Below, one piece after another: positions 15,011-22,729 of a stretch of 64,000 nt of DNA. The notes under the pieces were generated by a model. The model did no database searches. It was not told the origin of the DNA and worked only from the letters and a program-made list of their open reading frames with translations. Location: the NCBI GenBank assembly GCA_963727235.1, contig CAVSFZ010000025.1:1-64000 (forward strand), given 5' to 3'. The stretch is from CAVPTL01 sp963727235. GTDB taxonomy: Bacteria; Actinomycetota; Thermoleophilia; Gaiellales; JAICJC01. Both the position numbers and the translations under genes were made by a program. The stretch's first letter is position 1. Each line of letters begins with the position of its first letter.

Positions 15011-17206
15011 GTGAGCGAGTCGACCCCTGATCAGATTGCCACCCGGCCGCTTCCGGCCGGGTTCGCGCTTCCCTCGCCGGCCGAGGCGGCGTGGCGCATC
15101 ACCTGCCTGGTGATCGCGGTCCTCGTCTGCCGCTTGTGCGCGGCGCTCTCGATGCAGCTGGGGCTGTGTGTCGCCACCGCCGTTGCGCTGGCGCTTCCGG
15201 GACTCGCGCTGGCTCAGATCTGCGGGTTGCGCCGCCGGCTCGACGCGGTCGAGGTGCTGGGGGTGATTCCGATCACCGGGTTGGCCGCGTGGTCGCTGCC
15301 GCTGGCCGTCGCGATGCTCGTGCACGCGCCCTTCGAGTGGGTGCTGGTGCTGGTGCTGGTGGCGTCGACCTTGGTCATCCGATGGGATCTGCGCACGCTC
15401 GTCCGGCATCCCCCCCGCGAGCCGCTGGCGGTGCTGACGGGTGCTGCACTGGTCGCGCTCGTGTCCACGCAGTGGCAGCCGGCCCTGACCGGTGACGCCC
15501 TCTACCACGCGGGCGTGATTCGGCGCATGATCGCCCTTGACGGCCTCAGTCTGGATGGGCTTTCGGTGTACATGCACGGCCATCCCCATGCCGGCTACGC
15601 CTTCCCGCTGCTGCATGCCTCGCAGGCGGCTGCGATTCGGCTGCTGGGCGTCGACCCGTCGGTTGCCTACACCAACTTGACTCCGGCGTTTGCATTCTTC
15701 GTGCCGGTCGCGGTGTACGGCGCCGGGCGGGCGCTGGCCAACCGTCCGGTGGCGGCCGCCGCGGCCGTATTCGCGAGCTGGGACATCTTCACCCGGATCA
15801 TCGCCGGCTTGGTCAAGCAGCCGCCGTACTTCACCTTCACCGTGCTGTTCCCGGCGATCATCATCCTGCTCGCCATGGGCTACCGGCATCGAGACGAGCG
15901 GATCTGGTGGTGGTGGACGGTGATTGCCGCCGCCGAGGTGGCCGTGCTTCACCCCACATACAGCGTGGTGCTGGCGCCAATGCTGATCGCGGTTGCGCTG
16001 CTGTGGCCGCGGGCGTGGCCGATGGTTGCCGGTGCGGCACTCGTCACGATTGCGATCGACGCCTGGATCTATCTGGTGGCGATTCAGGGAGGGGATCGCA
16101 CCGTCGCCTACCCCGGCACTCCCGATCAGTTCATCAGCCTCGACGGCCATTCGCTGGCAAGCTCGGGCCAGGCCATCCTCGCCCATCGGGTCGAGCTGCT
16201 GCCGGCGCTGTTCGCGGCGGTGGTGATCCTGTTTCGGGCGCGGTCGAGCCGGCATCTCGCAGCTGCGTTGATGGCGGCGATGATGGCGCTGGTCGCAATT
16301 CCGGGTTCCGGCGCCGTGCTCACGGCGGGGATCGCGGGCGGGCAGGTGGAGCGGTTTTGGAACGCGCTTCCCTGGATGTACCTGTCGGCGATCGTGGTGG
16401 CCGCGGCCGTCGGCCGGCTGCGCTCACGCCGTGCGCTGGCGCTGTCGGCGATTGCGATTGCAGCGGCGTCGGTGGCGCTCGAGCACGCCGGTTGGCTGTG
16501 GGGCGCGGCCGGGCCGCGCGCATCCGGGTGGCCGCCTCGGTTCCTGCATCACGTCGTGTGGGTGCTGACCGTGCCCGATCTGCTGACGGTGACGCTCGCG
16601 ATCGCCGGCGTGGCCGGATTGGCGGTGCGGGCGTTCGACCGCGACCGCAGCCTCCGGGCTCCACCGGTTGCACCGGCGATGGCACCGGTGGCGCTGTTGC
16701 TGCTGGCGGTGATGGCCGGCCCGCTCGTGCGGGACGTCCCGCGGATCTCCAGCACGATCCGTCACGGATCGATCGAGTGGGGACCGGCGAACCTGATCTC
16801 CCCCGGGGCGGTGGCCTATCTGAATGACCACGCCCGCACGCCGTTTCCGGTCGTGCTTGCCCCCTGGGACGGACCGGCCGACGGGCTCGCCTACCAAATC
16901 GTGGGCAAGTCGACCGTCTATACGGTGGCGCTGAACGAGCCACACACACGAGCCACGCCACGAGACCACCCCATCCGGCGCAGGACTGAGGTCACGACCT
17001 TCTTCGCACCGGGCACGTCTGAGCAGGCACGGCAGGCGATTCTGCACAATCAGGACGTCGACTACGTCGTCTTCGATCAACGCTCGGGATCGCCCGAGGT
17101 GCTCGCGCAACTGCGAGCCGACCCGACTCTCAGCGAGGTGTATGCCGACCCCGCCGACACACCACCGCGGTACGGCCGCGTGGTGATCTTCGAGCGCGCA
17201 CGGTAA
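15011..17206 (+). CDS. large polytopic membrane protein, GT-C glycosyltransferase-like
   Basis: 731 residues, about 13 membrane helices, then a soluble C-terminal domain (from about 590) ending in a compact alpha/beta region (YVVFDQRSGSPEVLAQL ... VVIFERAR). The loop ALTGDALYHAGVIRRM with Asp-Ala-x-x-His and GHPHAGYAFPLLHA resembles the first external loop of GT-C enzymes. I use GTG 15011 because upstream residues read as antisense of the neighbour; TATCAT lies 12 bases before it. Substrate unknown; the divergent GT87-like gene supports a role in cell-surface glycan assembly. Confidence 0.75.
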   Translation: MSESTPDQIATRPLPAGFALPSPAEAAWRITCLVIAVLVCRLCAALSMQLGLCVATAVALALPGLALAQICGLRRRLDAVEVLGVIPITGLAAWSLPLAVAMLVHAPFEWVLVLVLVASTLVIRWDLRTLVRHPPREPLAVLTGAALVALVSTQWQPALTGDALYHAGVIRRMIALDGLSLDGLSVYMHGHPHAGYAFPLLHASQAAAIRLLGVDPSVAYTNLTPAFAFFVPVAVYGAGRALANRPVAAAAAVFASWDIFTRIIAGLVKQPPYFTFTVLFPAIIILLAMGYRHRDERIWWWWTVIAAAEVAVLHPTYSVVLAPMLIAVALLWPRAWPMVAGAALVTIAIDAWIYLVAIQGGDRTVAYPGTPDQFISLDGHSLASSGQAILAHRVELLPALFAAVVILFRARSSRHLAAALMAAMMALVAIPGSGAVLTAGIAGGQVERFWNALPWMYLSAIVVAAAVGRLRSRRALALSAIAIAAASVALEHAGWLWGAAGPRASGWPPRFLHHVVWVLTVPDLLTVTLAIAGVAGLAVRAFDRDRSLRAPPVAPAMAPVALLLLAVMAGPLVRDVPRISSTIRHGSIEWGPANLISPGAVAYLNDHARTPFPVVLAPWDGPADGLAYQIVGKSTVYTVALNEPHTRATPRDHPIRRRTEVTTFFAPGTSEQARQAILHNQDVDYVVFDQRSGSPEVLAQLRADPTLSEVYADPADTPPRYGRVVIFERAR

Positions 17207-17209
17207 CCG

Positions 17210-18103
17210 TCATTCCCGTACGGTGGCGGCCGGCATCAGGTTGCCCATCGAGACGCCGGCGATGATCACGCATCCGCCCACAGCTTGGAGCAGGGAGATG
17301 CTCTCACCCAGAATCGCCGCGGCCACCAGGACGCCGACGAACGGCTGCAGATACATGTACAGCGTCCCGCGGGACGCGCCGATCGAACGCAATCCGCGGA
17401 AGTACAGGATGTTGGTCACGATCAGGGCGAAGAACATCGAGTAGCACCACGCTGCGATCGATTTCGGGCCGAGGTTGCTCCAGTCCTGCGACAGTGTTTC
17501 CGGAAGTGCGAAGGGGATCAGCATGATCCCGCCCCAAACGATCATGGTGGAACTGATCCGCGACGCCGAGTAGTGCTTGAACAACGGCCGGAGCATCACC
17601 GCATAGGCGGCCCAGGTCAGCGCCGCACCGATCGCCAGTAGGTCTCCCGCAAAGCTCGCGCCGCTGACTTCGGCACCGCCGATAACCACCAGCACCACGC
17701 CCGCAAGTGACACCGCGAGCGACAGCCAATGCCGTGCCAGCACATGCTCATGTCCGGCGACCATGGCGAAGAATGCCGCCAGGGCGGGCGCGGCGGTCAT
17801 GATCAGCACGACGTTTCCGGCGGTGGTGTGGTCGGTGGCGGTGGTGAAGAACAGCTGGTTTGCGGTGATGCCCACGGCCGCGCATCCGAGCAGCACGGGA
17901 ATGTGTGCGCGGGCGATTCGGGGTGGTCCCTCGTGGCGTCGGACCAGTGCCGACCAGATCAGACCGGCGAACAGAAACCGCGTGAGCGAGAACGCCAGGG
18001 GGTTCCATGCTCCATATGCGAACTTGGAGATCGCATAGTTGGCGCCCCAGAGGAGGTTGGCAGCGACGAGCATGGCGTCGGCACTCTGCGCTCGTCGAGT
18101 CAT
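17210..18103 (-). CDS. EamA/DMT family transporter
   Basis: 297 residues with ten membrane helices in two EamA repeats (first begins ANLLWGANYAISKFA, second ALTWAAYAVMLRPLF). Drug/metabolite transporters of this type export amino acids, bases or other metabolites; the substrate cannot be read off. Start ATG 18103. Upstream is a 230-base intergenic stretch with an extended inverted repeat (18165-18244). Converges with the GT-C-like gene (3-base gap). Confidence 0.9.
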   Translation of the reverse strand: MTRRAQSADAMLVAANLLWGANYAISKFAYGAWNPLAFSLTRFLFAGLIWSALVRRHEGPPRIARAHIPVLLGCAAVGITANQLFFTTATDHTTAGNVVLIMTAAPALAAFFAMVAGHEHVLARHWLSLAVSLAGVVLVVIGGAEVSGASFAGDLLAIGAALTWAAYAVMLRPLFKHYSASRISSTMIVWGGIMLIPFALPETLSQDWSNLGPKSIAAWCYSMFFALIVTNILYFRGLRSIGASRGTLYMYLQPFVGVLVAAAILGESISLLQAVGGCVIIAGVSMGNLMPAATVRE

Positions 18104-18164
18104 CGACTCACGCTATAGCGTCGTTTCGCTGGAACGCGCCGGTGCCGGGTCTGAGGTATCGCGA

Positions 18165-18244
18165 CCGGCGGCCGGGTGGTGCAGTCGCAGAACGGACGGG
18201 GCTCCATACCGCCATCCTGCGTGTTGCGTACCACCGGCCGCCGG
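18165..18244 (-). other. extended inverted repeat in the EamA leader region
   Basis: Arms 18165-18180 and 18230-18244 pair over 15 positions with one bulged base, enclosing 49 bases, and pairing can continue outward through GCGA/TCGC after a two-base bulge. A smaller stem (ATGTG/CACAT) lies next to it at about 18250-18275. The 234-base gap 18104-18337 has no convincing gene, so this may be a structured 5' leader of the transporter mRNA. It does not match a riboswitch class I know. Confidence 0.4.
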
Positions 18245-18337
18245 TTTCGCTGATGTGCCTACGGCCAGCCACATGCCCATAAGCACGGGACGACAATAGC
18301 CGATCAAAATCGCATAATCAGGACTTCAAGGCGGTTG

Positions 18338-19615
18338 TCACTGTTTTGTGACATTCCCGGTCGCGCGGAGTACCCATACCGCAAGTGTGCGCGCGCAACG
18401 TGCGATGTCTTCGAGTACCACGTGCTCATCGGGTGCGTGCGCGACACGTGGATCGCCGGGGCCGTAGAGCACCGTGGGGGTCTCACCCTGATGCACGAAC
18501 AGGCGTGCATCTGACCCGTACGGCACACCCACGAACGGAGGCAGACGTCCAAGCACGTCGCGGGCGGCTTCGCCCACCATCCACGGCAGTGGATGGTCGG
18601 AGCCGATCGCGCACGACGCAAATCGACCACCGGTGATCTCGACGGTGACCGGATGCCGAGCCAGCCAGTCATCTCCCGCGCACGCGGCTTCCACCACCGC
18701 GCGCAGTTCCGCCTCAGCCTCGGCGGTGGTTTGGTCGATGCGGACGCCGTAGCGACCTTCGGCGACGGCCCGATCGGGCACGCTCGACGACCATTCGCCG
18801 GCCCGCAGCCGTCCGATCGAAGTGGGGTAGGGGAGTCCCAGAGCCTTCATGGCCCGGTTGGTCTCAGCGCCGTTTCGTTCGGCCTCGTTCAGCTCGAGTG
18901 CGCGCAGCACCGGCTCGAGCTTGCTCAGGGCCGACACGCCCTCCCGCCGAAATGCCGCGTGTGCCGACCGGCCCACAGCCGTCAGCGTGAAGGTGATCGC
19001 CCCCGCCTGGGCGGTCACAATCTCCAGGCGCGTCGGCTCGGTGATAACGGCGGCATCGGCGACCAATCCAGCCCGAATGGCCGCGAGCGCTCCCGCTCCG
19101 CCGTCCTCTTCAGCAGGGACGGTTACGAGCACCGCTTCGGCATCCAGTTCGACCTCCGCCTCACGCACGGCGCGCATGGCAGCCAAGCCCGCCACGACAC
19201 CGCCCTTCATGTCGACTGCCCCGCGGCCGTACAAGGCACCGTCACGGATCTGGGGTGAGAATGCCGGGCTCGTCCACTGCAGCTCATCGCCGGCGGCGAC
19301 CACGTCGATGTGCCCGGCAATGAGCACCCTGCGGCCGGAGTCGGCGTTGCCGAGGCGACCGGCGACGATCGGCAGATTTGTTCGCGGGGCCTCCATGCCG
19401 GGATAGTCCGGATCGGCCGTGATCGCGGCCGGGTCGGCATCGTGCCGCTCGACCTCGAGACCGGCGGTGGTCATGCGCAGGGCCACCTCGGTCTGCACCG
19501 CCTGCTCGTCGCCGGTGACGCTGGGGATCGCCACCAGGGCGGTCAGGTCATCTGTGATGCGGTCGCGGTCGACCGCCCCCACGACCGCCAGTTCGGCCGG
19601 CGTCAGCCCCTTCAT
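18338..19615 (-). CDS. M20 family deacetylase/peptidase (ArgE/DapE-like)
   Basis: 425 residues. A dinuclear zinc hydrolase of the ArgE/DapE/ACY1 type that removes acyl groups from amino-acid-like substrates. Metal and catalytic residues fit: LIAGHIDVVAAGDE, LYGRGAVDMKGG, VPAEEDGGAG and a C-terminal His (RVAHAPDEHV). The dimerisation domain lies at about 200-310. Its ATG overlaps the DDAH-like gene stop by 4 bases, so the two act in one operon, perhaps on (acyl-)arginine or citrulline derivatives; substrate is inference. Confidence 0.9.
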   Translation of the reverse strand: MKGLTPAELAVVGAVDRDRITDDLTALVAIPSVTGDEQAVQTEVALRMTTAGLEVERHDADPAAITADPDYPGMEAPRTNLPIVAGRLGNADSGRRVLIAGHIDVVAAGDELQWTSPAFSPQIRDGALYGRGAVDMKGGVVAGLAAMRAVREAEVELDAEAVLVTVPAEEDGGAGALAAIRAGLVADAAVITEPTRLEIVTAQAGAITFTLTAVGRSAHAAFRREGVSALSKLEPVLRALELNEAERNGAETNRAMKALGLPYPTSIGRLRAGEWSSSVPDRAVAEGRYGVRIDQTTAEAEAELRAVVEAACAGDDWLARHPVTVEITGGRFASCAIGSDHPLPWMVGEAARDVLGRLPPFVGVPYGSDARLFVHQGETPTVLYGPGDPRVAHAPDEHVVLEDIARCARTLAVWVLRATGNVTKQ

Positions 19616-20490
19616 CCCCGCAGAATCGGCCGGGTCAGACAGGTGGGGCCGCCGCTGCCGTTGACTCCCACCTCCGAGGCGGCGAACGTGTGCACGTCAC
19701 AGCCGTGCTGGATCAAGGCCCGTTCAGTGGCCGGGTTGCCCTCGGCCATCACCACCACACCGGGCCGCACCGCCAGCACGTTGCAGCCGAGCGACGGCAT
19801 CTCCTCCTCGGGCACCGTGACCAGCGTCACACCGCGCTCCATCAGCAGGTCGTAAAGACCGGCCGGAAGCTGGGGCAGAAAGACCACCGCAAGGTCGTCG
19901 GCCACCGGCGAGATCACCGAGAGCAGATGCAGGCACTCCGCCGGGCCGGTGGCATATGGCACGTCCACAACCAAAATCTCACTCTCTACTAGAGCCTTAA
20001 GCTGATCGGCTCCAGCGCGATTGGTTCGCAGCGACCGCCCGATCACAAACAGATCGGGCGACAACCACATGGTGTCGCCGCCGTCCACGGTGCCGGGAGC
20101 CTCGATCCTGCCGGTCGTGGGGATCCCATGGGCGTTTGCCCATGTCTCCAAAGCATGCTCCTCACCCTGGCGGCCGGGCTTTCCGGAGCGCAGCGGGATC
20201 ACCCCGGCATCCGCCACCAGCATTGGGTCGAACGTGTACACGGCGTCGCCGGTGAGCCCTTCCCCACCAAGCTCGTGGACGGTGACACCCAGGCCCGTCA
20301 GCAGCTCGCACAGGCGGTCGTGCTGGCTCTGGGCACCCGCCAACTCGACCGGGTGGAGGTATCCCAGCCCCGGCTCGTCGTAGGCCCGGCCGAAGGCCGC
20401 GTCGGGGCGCTTGACCAAGACTTCGTGAAGGACGGCGGTCATGCTCTGCGCCCCGAATCTGCGCGTCAGTTGTGTGTGCGGTTGGCTCAT
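19612..20490 (-). CDS. dimethylarginine dimethylaminohydrolase / arginine-deiminase superfamily enzyme
   Basis: 292 residues, usual length for DDAH-type amidinotransferase-fold hydrolases. These convert (methyl)arginine to citrulline through a Cys-His-acid set. Here EAPGTVDGGDTMW supplies the acidic residue, His188 lies in ECLHLLSVIS, and Cys284 is in GGPTCLTRP near the C-terminus. ATG 20490 is chosen because QPHTQLTRRFG ... TAVLHEVLVKRP is the family N-terminus. TAGTGT lies 8 bases upstream, overlapping the -10 of the divergent gene. It is the first gene of the operon with the M20 deacetylase. Confidence 0.88.
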   Translation of the reverse strand: MSQPHTQLTRRFGAQSMTAVLHEVLVKRPDAAFGRAYDEPGLGYLHPVELAGAQSQHDRLCELLTGLGVTVHELGGEGLTGDAVYTFDPMLVADAGVIPLRSGKPGRQGEEHALETWANAHGIPTTGRIEAPGTVDGGDTMWLSPDLFVIGRSLRTNRAGADQLKALVESEILVVDVPYATGPAECLHLLSVISPVADDLAVVFLPQLPAGLYDLLMERGVTLVTVPEEEMPSLGCNVLAVRPGVVVMAEGNPATERALIQHGCDVHTFAASEVGVNGSGGPTCLTRPILRG

Positions 20491-20516
20491 ACCGAGAAAC
20501 ACTAGACTGTTTGCAG
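20491..20516. promoter_or_regulatory. two overlapping divergent -10 hexamers in a 26-bp gap
   Basis: On the plus strand TAGACT at 20503-20508 is 8 bases before ATG 20517. On the minus strand TAGTGT (20504-20499) is 8 bases before ATG 20490. The two hexamers overlap at CTA, and both positions predict transcription starting at or next to the start codon, so the mRNAs would be leaderless and the promoters mutually exclusive. Confidence 0.65.
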
Positions 20517-20801
20517 ATGAGTGAGCAGCACGATTACCGCGCGCAATACAACGAGGCAATCCGGCGCGCTGTGGCAGGCGAGGTCGGTGTGTACCCCGAC
20601 TTCGACCGTCACCGTCAGGAAACCGTCTGGCGGATCCTCTCGGCCGACCGGCAGGCACTGCTTCGGTTCTGTCAGCGCCAGGGCGTCACCGTCGGCACGA
20701 TGGACTCGATCAAGACGCTCAAGAGCCCCAAACCGCTGCTGCAACTGATCGCACACGGAGACGACGCCGACACGGTTGCCCGGTGGGCGCGAGCCCATTG
20801 A
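20517..20801 (+). CDS. conserved-looking small protein, unknown
   Basis: 94 residues, soluble, rich in Arg, Asp and Gln, with no membrane segment or known motif (SEQHDYRAQYNEAIRRA at the start, TVARWARAH at the end). Probably all-helical at the start. It heads a three-gene operon with a HAD phosphatase and a glutathione-transferase-like protein, with overlaps of 4 bases at each junction if TTG 20798 starts the phosphatase. The start is set by TAGACT eight bases upstream. Confidence 0.7.
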   Translation: MSEQHDYRAQYNEAIRRAVAGEVGVYPDFDRHRQETVWRILSADRQALLRFCQRQGVTVGTMDSIKTLKSPKPLLQLIAHGDDADTVARWARAH

Positions 20802-21448
20802 CCGAGCGGGTGCGGCGCGGGTCGTGGACGATCGTCGTCGATTTCGACGGCACGATCACCGAGGATGACGTCCTGGAGGCGATCTGTTCGCACCACGCGC
20901 CGGAGGCCACTGCTGCGGCCGAGGACGCGCTCCGCCGCGGCGAGATCGACCTTGACGAGTGCATTCGCCGGGAGTTCATGACGATACGCGCGGAACACGC
21001 CGAGATCATTGACGAGTTCGTCTCCAAAGCAGTGGTGCGACGAGGGTTCGGGGAGTTCGTGCGGTCTGCCCAGGCGGCCGGGCATCGGGTGGTGGTCATC
21101 TCGAGTGGGTTCGAGTCACTGATTCGTCCGGTGCTGGAGCGATCAGGACTGGGCGACCTCGAGGTGATCGCCCATGACGTGCGGTTCTCGCCGCGAGGCA
21201 CCTCCGTGAGCTTCCGAGAGGGAGTCCGCTGCGAGCGCTGCGGAGAGCAATGCAAACGGCCGCTGGTGGCCGCGCTGGCCGAGAGCGAGTCGGTGGCATA
21301 CATCGGGGACGGCTGGTCGGACCGGTGCGCTTCGCTGTTTGCCGAGCGCCGGTTCGCACGGGCCGGCCTCGCCCGGTATCTCGACCGCGAGCAGGCCGAG
21401 TACACCCGGTTCGAGGGCTTTGACGAAATCCAGGAGGCGATGCTGTGA
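20798..21448 (+). CDS. HAD-superfamily phosphatase (SerB/MtnX-like)
   Basis: About 216 residues. HAD motif I is VVDFDGTIT (nucleophile Asp), motif II VVVISSGFES, motif III near CKRPLVAAL, motif IV YIGDGWSDRC. The helical cap after motif I (residues about 30-80) matches phosphoserine-phosphatase-like enzymes such as MtnX. A CERCGEQC cluster could bind zinc. TTG 20798 overlaps the previous stop as TTGA, a pattern also used by guaA here; GTG 20783 is an alternative. Substrate is a small phosphorylated metabolite, not identified. Confidence 0.85.
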   Translation: MTERVRRGSWTIVVDFDGTITEDDVLEAICSHHAPEATAAAEDALRRGEIDLDECIRREFMTIRAEHAEIIDEFVSKAVVRRGFGEFVRSAQAAGHRVVVISSGFESLIRPVLERSGLGDLEVIAHDVRFSPRGTSVSFREGVRCERCGEQCKRPLVAALAESESVAYIGDGWSDRCASLFAERRFARAGLARYLDREQAEYTRFEGFDEIQEAML

Positions 21449-22014
21449 TCACGCTGTACAACGCCGATCGATGTCCCTACTGCGTGCGCGTGCGGCTGGT
21501 GCTTGCCGGGAAGGGGGTCGAGCACGACGTGCACGAGATCGACCTGTCTGATCGCGATCCGATCCTGCGTCGCCTCAACCCACGCAACAAGGTGCCGGTG
21601 CTGGTGCACGACGACGCCGTGCTGACCGAGTCGGCTGCGATCAACGAGTACCTCGAGGAGGTCTTCCCAGAGCCGCGGATGATGCCCACCGACCCGCAGG
21701 GACGAGCGCTGGTGCGCAGGCTGATGGCCGCATTCGACGACCTCACCGATGCCTACTACGACCATCGCCGGACCCGGAACTCGCTGCCGGAGCTGCATGC
21801 CGAGCTGGAGGGTCTTGACGGGTGGCTCGAGCGGCGCTCGTACCTCGCCGGCGACGATCTGACGCTGGCGGATCCCGGGTATTGGCCGTGGATCGCGCGG
21901 ATGCAGCTGATGGAGATCGATCTCGCGCAGCACCCCAACGTCACCGCCTGGAAGGCCCGGCTGGAGGCTCGTCCCGAATACGCGGCCGAACTGGTGCTGA
22001 CCCCGGTTCCCTAA
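21445..22014 (+). CDS. glutathione S-transferase-like protein
   Basis: 189 residues: N-terminal thioredoxin fold with CPYC (YNADRCPYCVRVRL), cis-Pro motif NKVPVLV, and TESAAINEYLEE for the thiol ligand; C-terminal helical domain with the N-capping DLTLADPGYWPW motif. This resembles GST/SspA-type proteins; actinobacteria usually lack glutathione, so the thiol partner is uncertain. ATG 21445 overlaps the HAD phosphatase stop by 4 bases. Confidence 0.88.
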   Translation: MITLYNADRCPYCVRVRLVLAGKGVEHDVHEIDLSDRDPILRRLNPRNKVPVLVHDDAVLTESAAINEYLEEVFPEPRMMPTDPQGRALVRRLMAAFDDLTDAYYDHRRTRNSLPELHAELEGLDGWLERRSYLAGDDLTLADPGYWPWIARMQLMEIDLAQHPNVTAWKARLEARPEYAAELVLTPVP

Positions 22015-22018
22015 ACGA

Positions 22019-22729
22019 TCATCGAGGTTTCGCGGCGCGGGCCGCGGCATAGCCCGCGAACCGCTCGGCCATGTCCCGCCCGATCTGCTCGTGGAGCTCG
22101 TGGTGGGCCTTGAGTTCGCGCATGTACCGAGCACGGTCGTAGCCGGCCCCGCGAAGATGCTCCTCACCCTCGTCCCACCAGTCCAGCAGCATCTGACGGG
22201 TGACCTCGATATGAAACTGGGTGCCCCACGCCGCTTCGCCGATGCGAAACGCCTGGTCGCACACAGCATTCTTGGCCAGCGTGGCCGTACCCGCCCCGGG
22301 CTCGCAGGCATAGTCGTGCCACTGCATCGCCATGAATCGCTGGGGCGTTCCGCCGAGGACGGGATCGCCGGCAGCCTCGGGGGTGGTCTCGACCTCGAAC
22401 CAGCCCAGCTCGGTCTGCGACCGAAACACTGTTCCACCCGAGGCCACGGTCAGCAGCTGCGCGCCCAGGCACAGCCCCATCACGGGGATCTCTTCGGCCA
22501 GCGCCTCCTGCAACAGGTCGAGCTCGGTTGCGATCCACCGATGCTCATGTGACTCGTGGGTGTTCGCGGCCCCGCCGCATACGACCACAGCCTGGTAGCC
22601 GGCGAGCGACTCGGGCAGTGGATCGACCTCGACGTCGACGTCGTCAATCTCGAAGCCGCGCGCCCGCAATGGGGGCAGGAACAGCCCGGCCGGCGCCACC
22701 GGCAGGTTGATCAGATGCAGCGCCCTCAT
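22019..22729 (-). CDS. class I glutamine-amidotransferase-like protein
   Basis: 236 residues, stand-alone GATase1 domain similar to the glutaminase part of GMP synthase. The catalytic triad is visible: Cys in MGLCLGAQLL and His-x-Glu in TQFHIEVT; VVVCGGAANTHE carries the oxyanion region. Such free-standing homologues hydrolyse gamma-glutamyl amides or have unknown roles. ATG 22729 overlaps the S9 peptidase stop by 4 bases, so it follows that peptidase in one operon. Longer in-frame reading to 22999 lies inside the peptidase gene and is rejected. Confidence 0.88.
   Translation of the reverse strand: MRALHLINLPVAPAGLFLPPLRARGFEIDDVDVEVDPLPESLAGYQAVVVCGGAANTHESHEHRWIATELDLLQEALAEEIPVMGLCLGAQLLTVASGGTVFRSQTELGWFEVETTPEAAGDPVLGGTPQRFMAMQWHDYACEPGAGTATLAKNAVCDQAFRIGEAAWGTQFHIEVTRQMLLDWWDEGEEHLRGAGYDRARYMRELKAHHELHEQIGRDMAERFAGYAAARAAKPR

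Noticed and set aside
14330..16255. 641-codon minus-strand frame
   Set aside because: Low-complexity Arg/Gln/Asp/Pro translation antisense to the GT-C-like membrane protein.
18104..18337. Known riboswitch (TPP, FMN, cobalamin, SAM, ydaO, guanidine) in the EamA leader
   Set aside because: None of the conserved cores I know could be laid onto the sequence; kept only as an unnamed structure.
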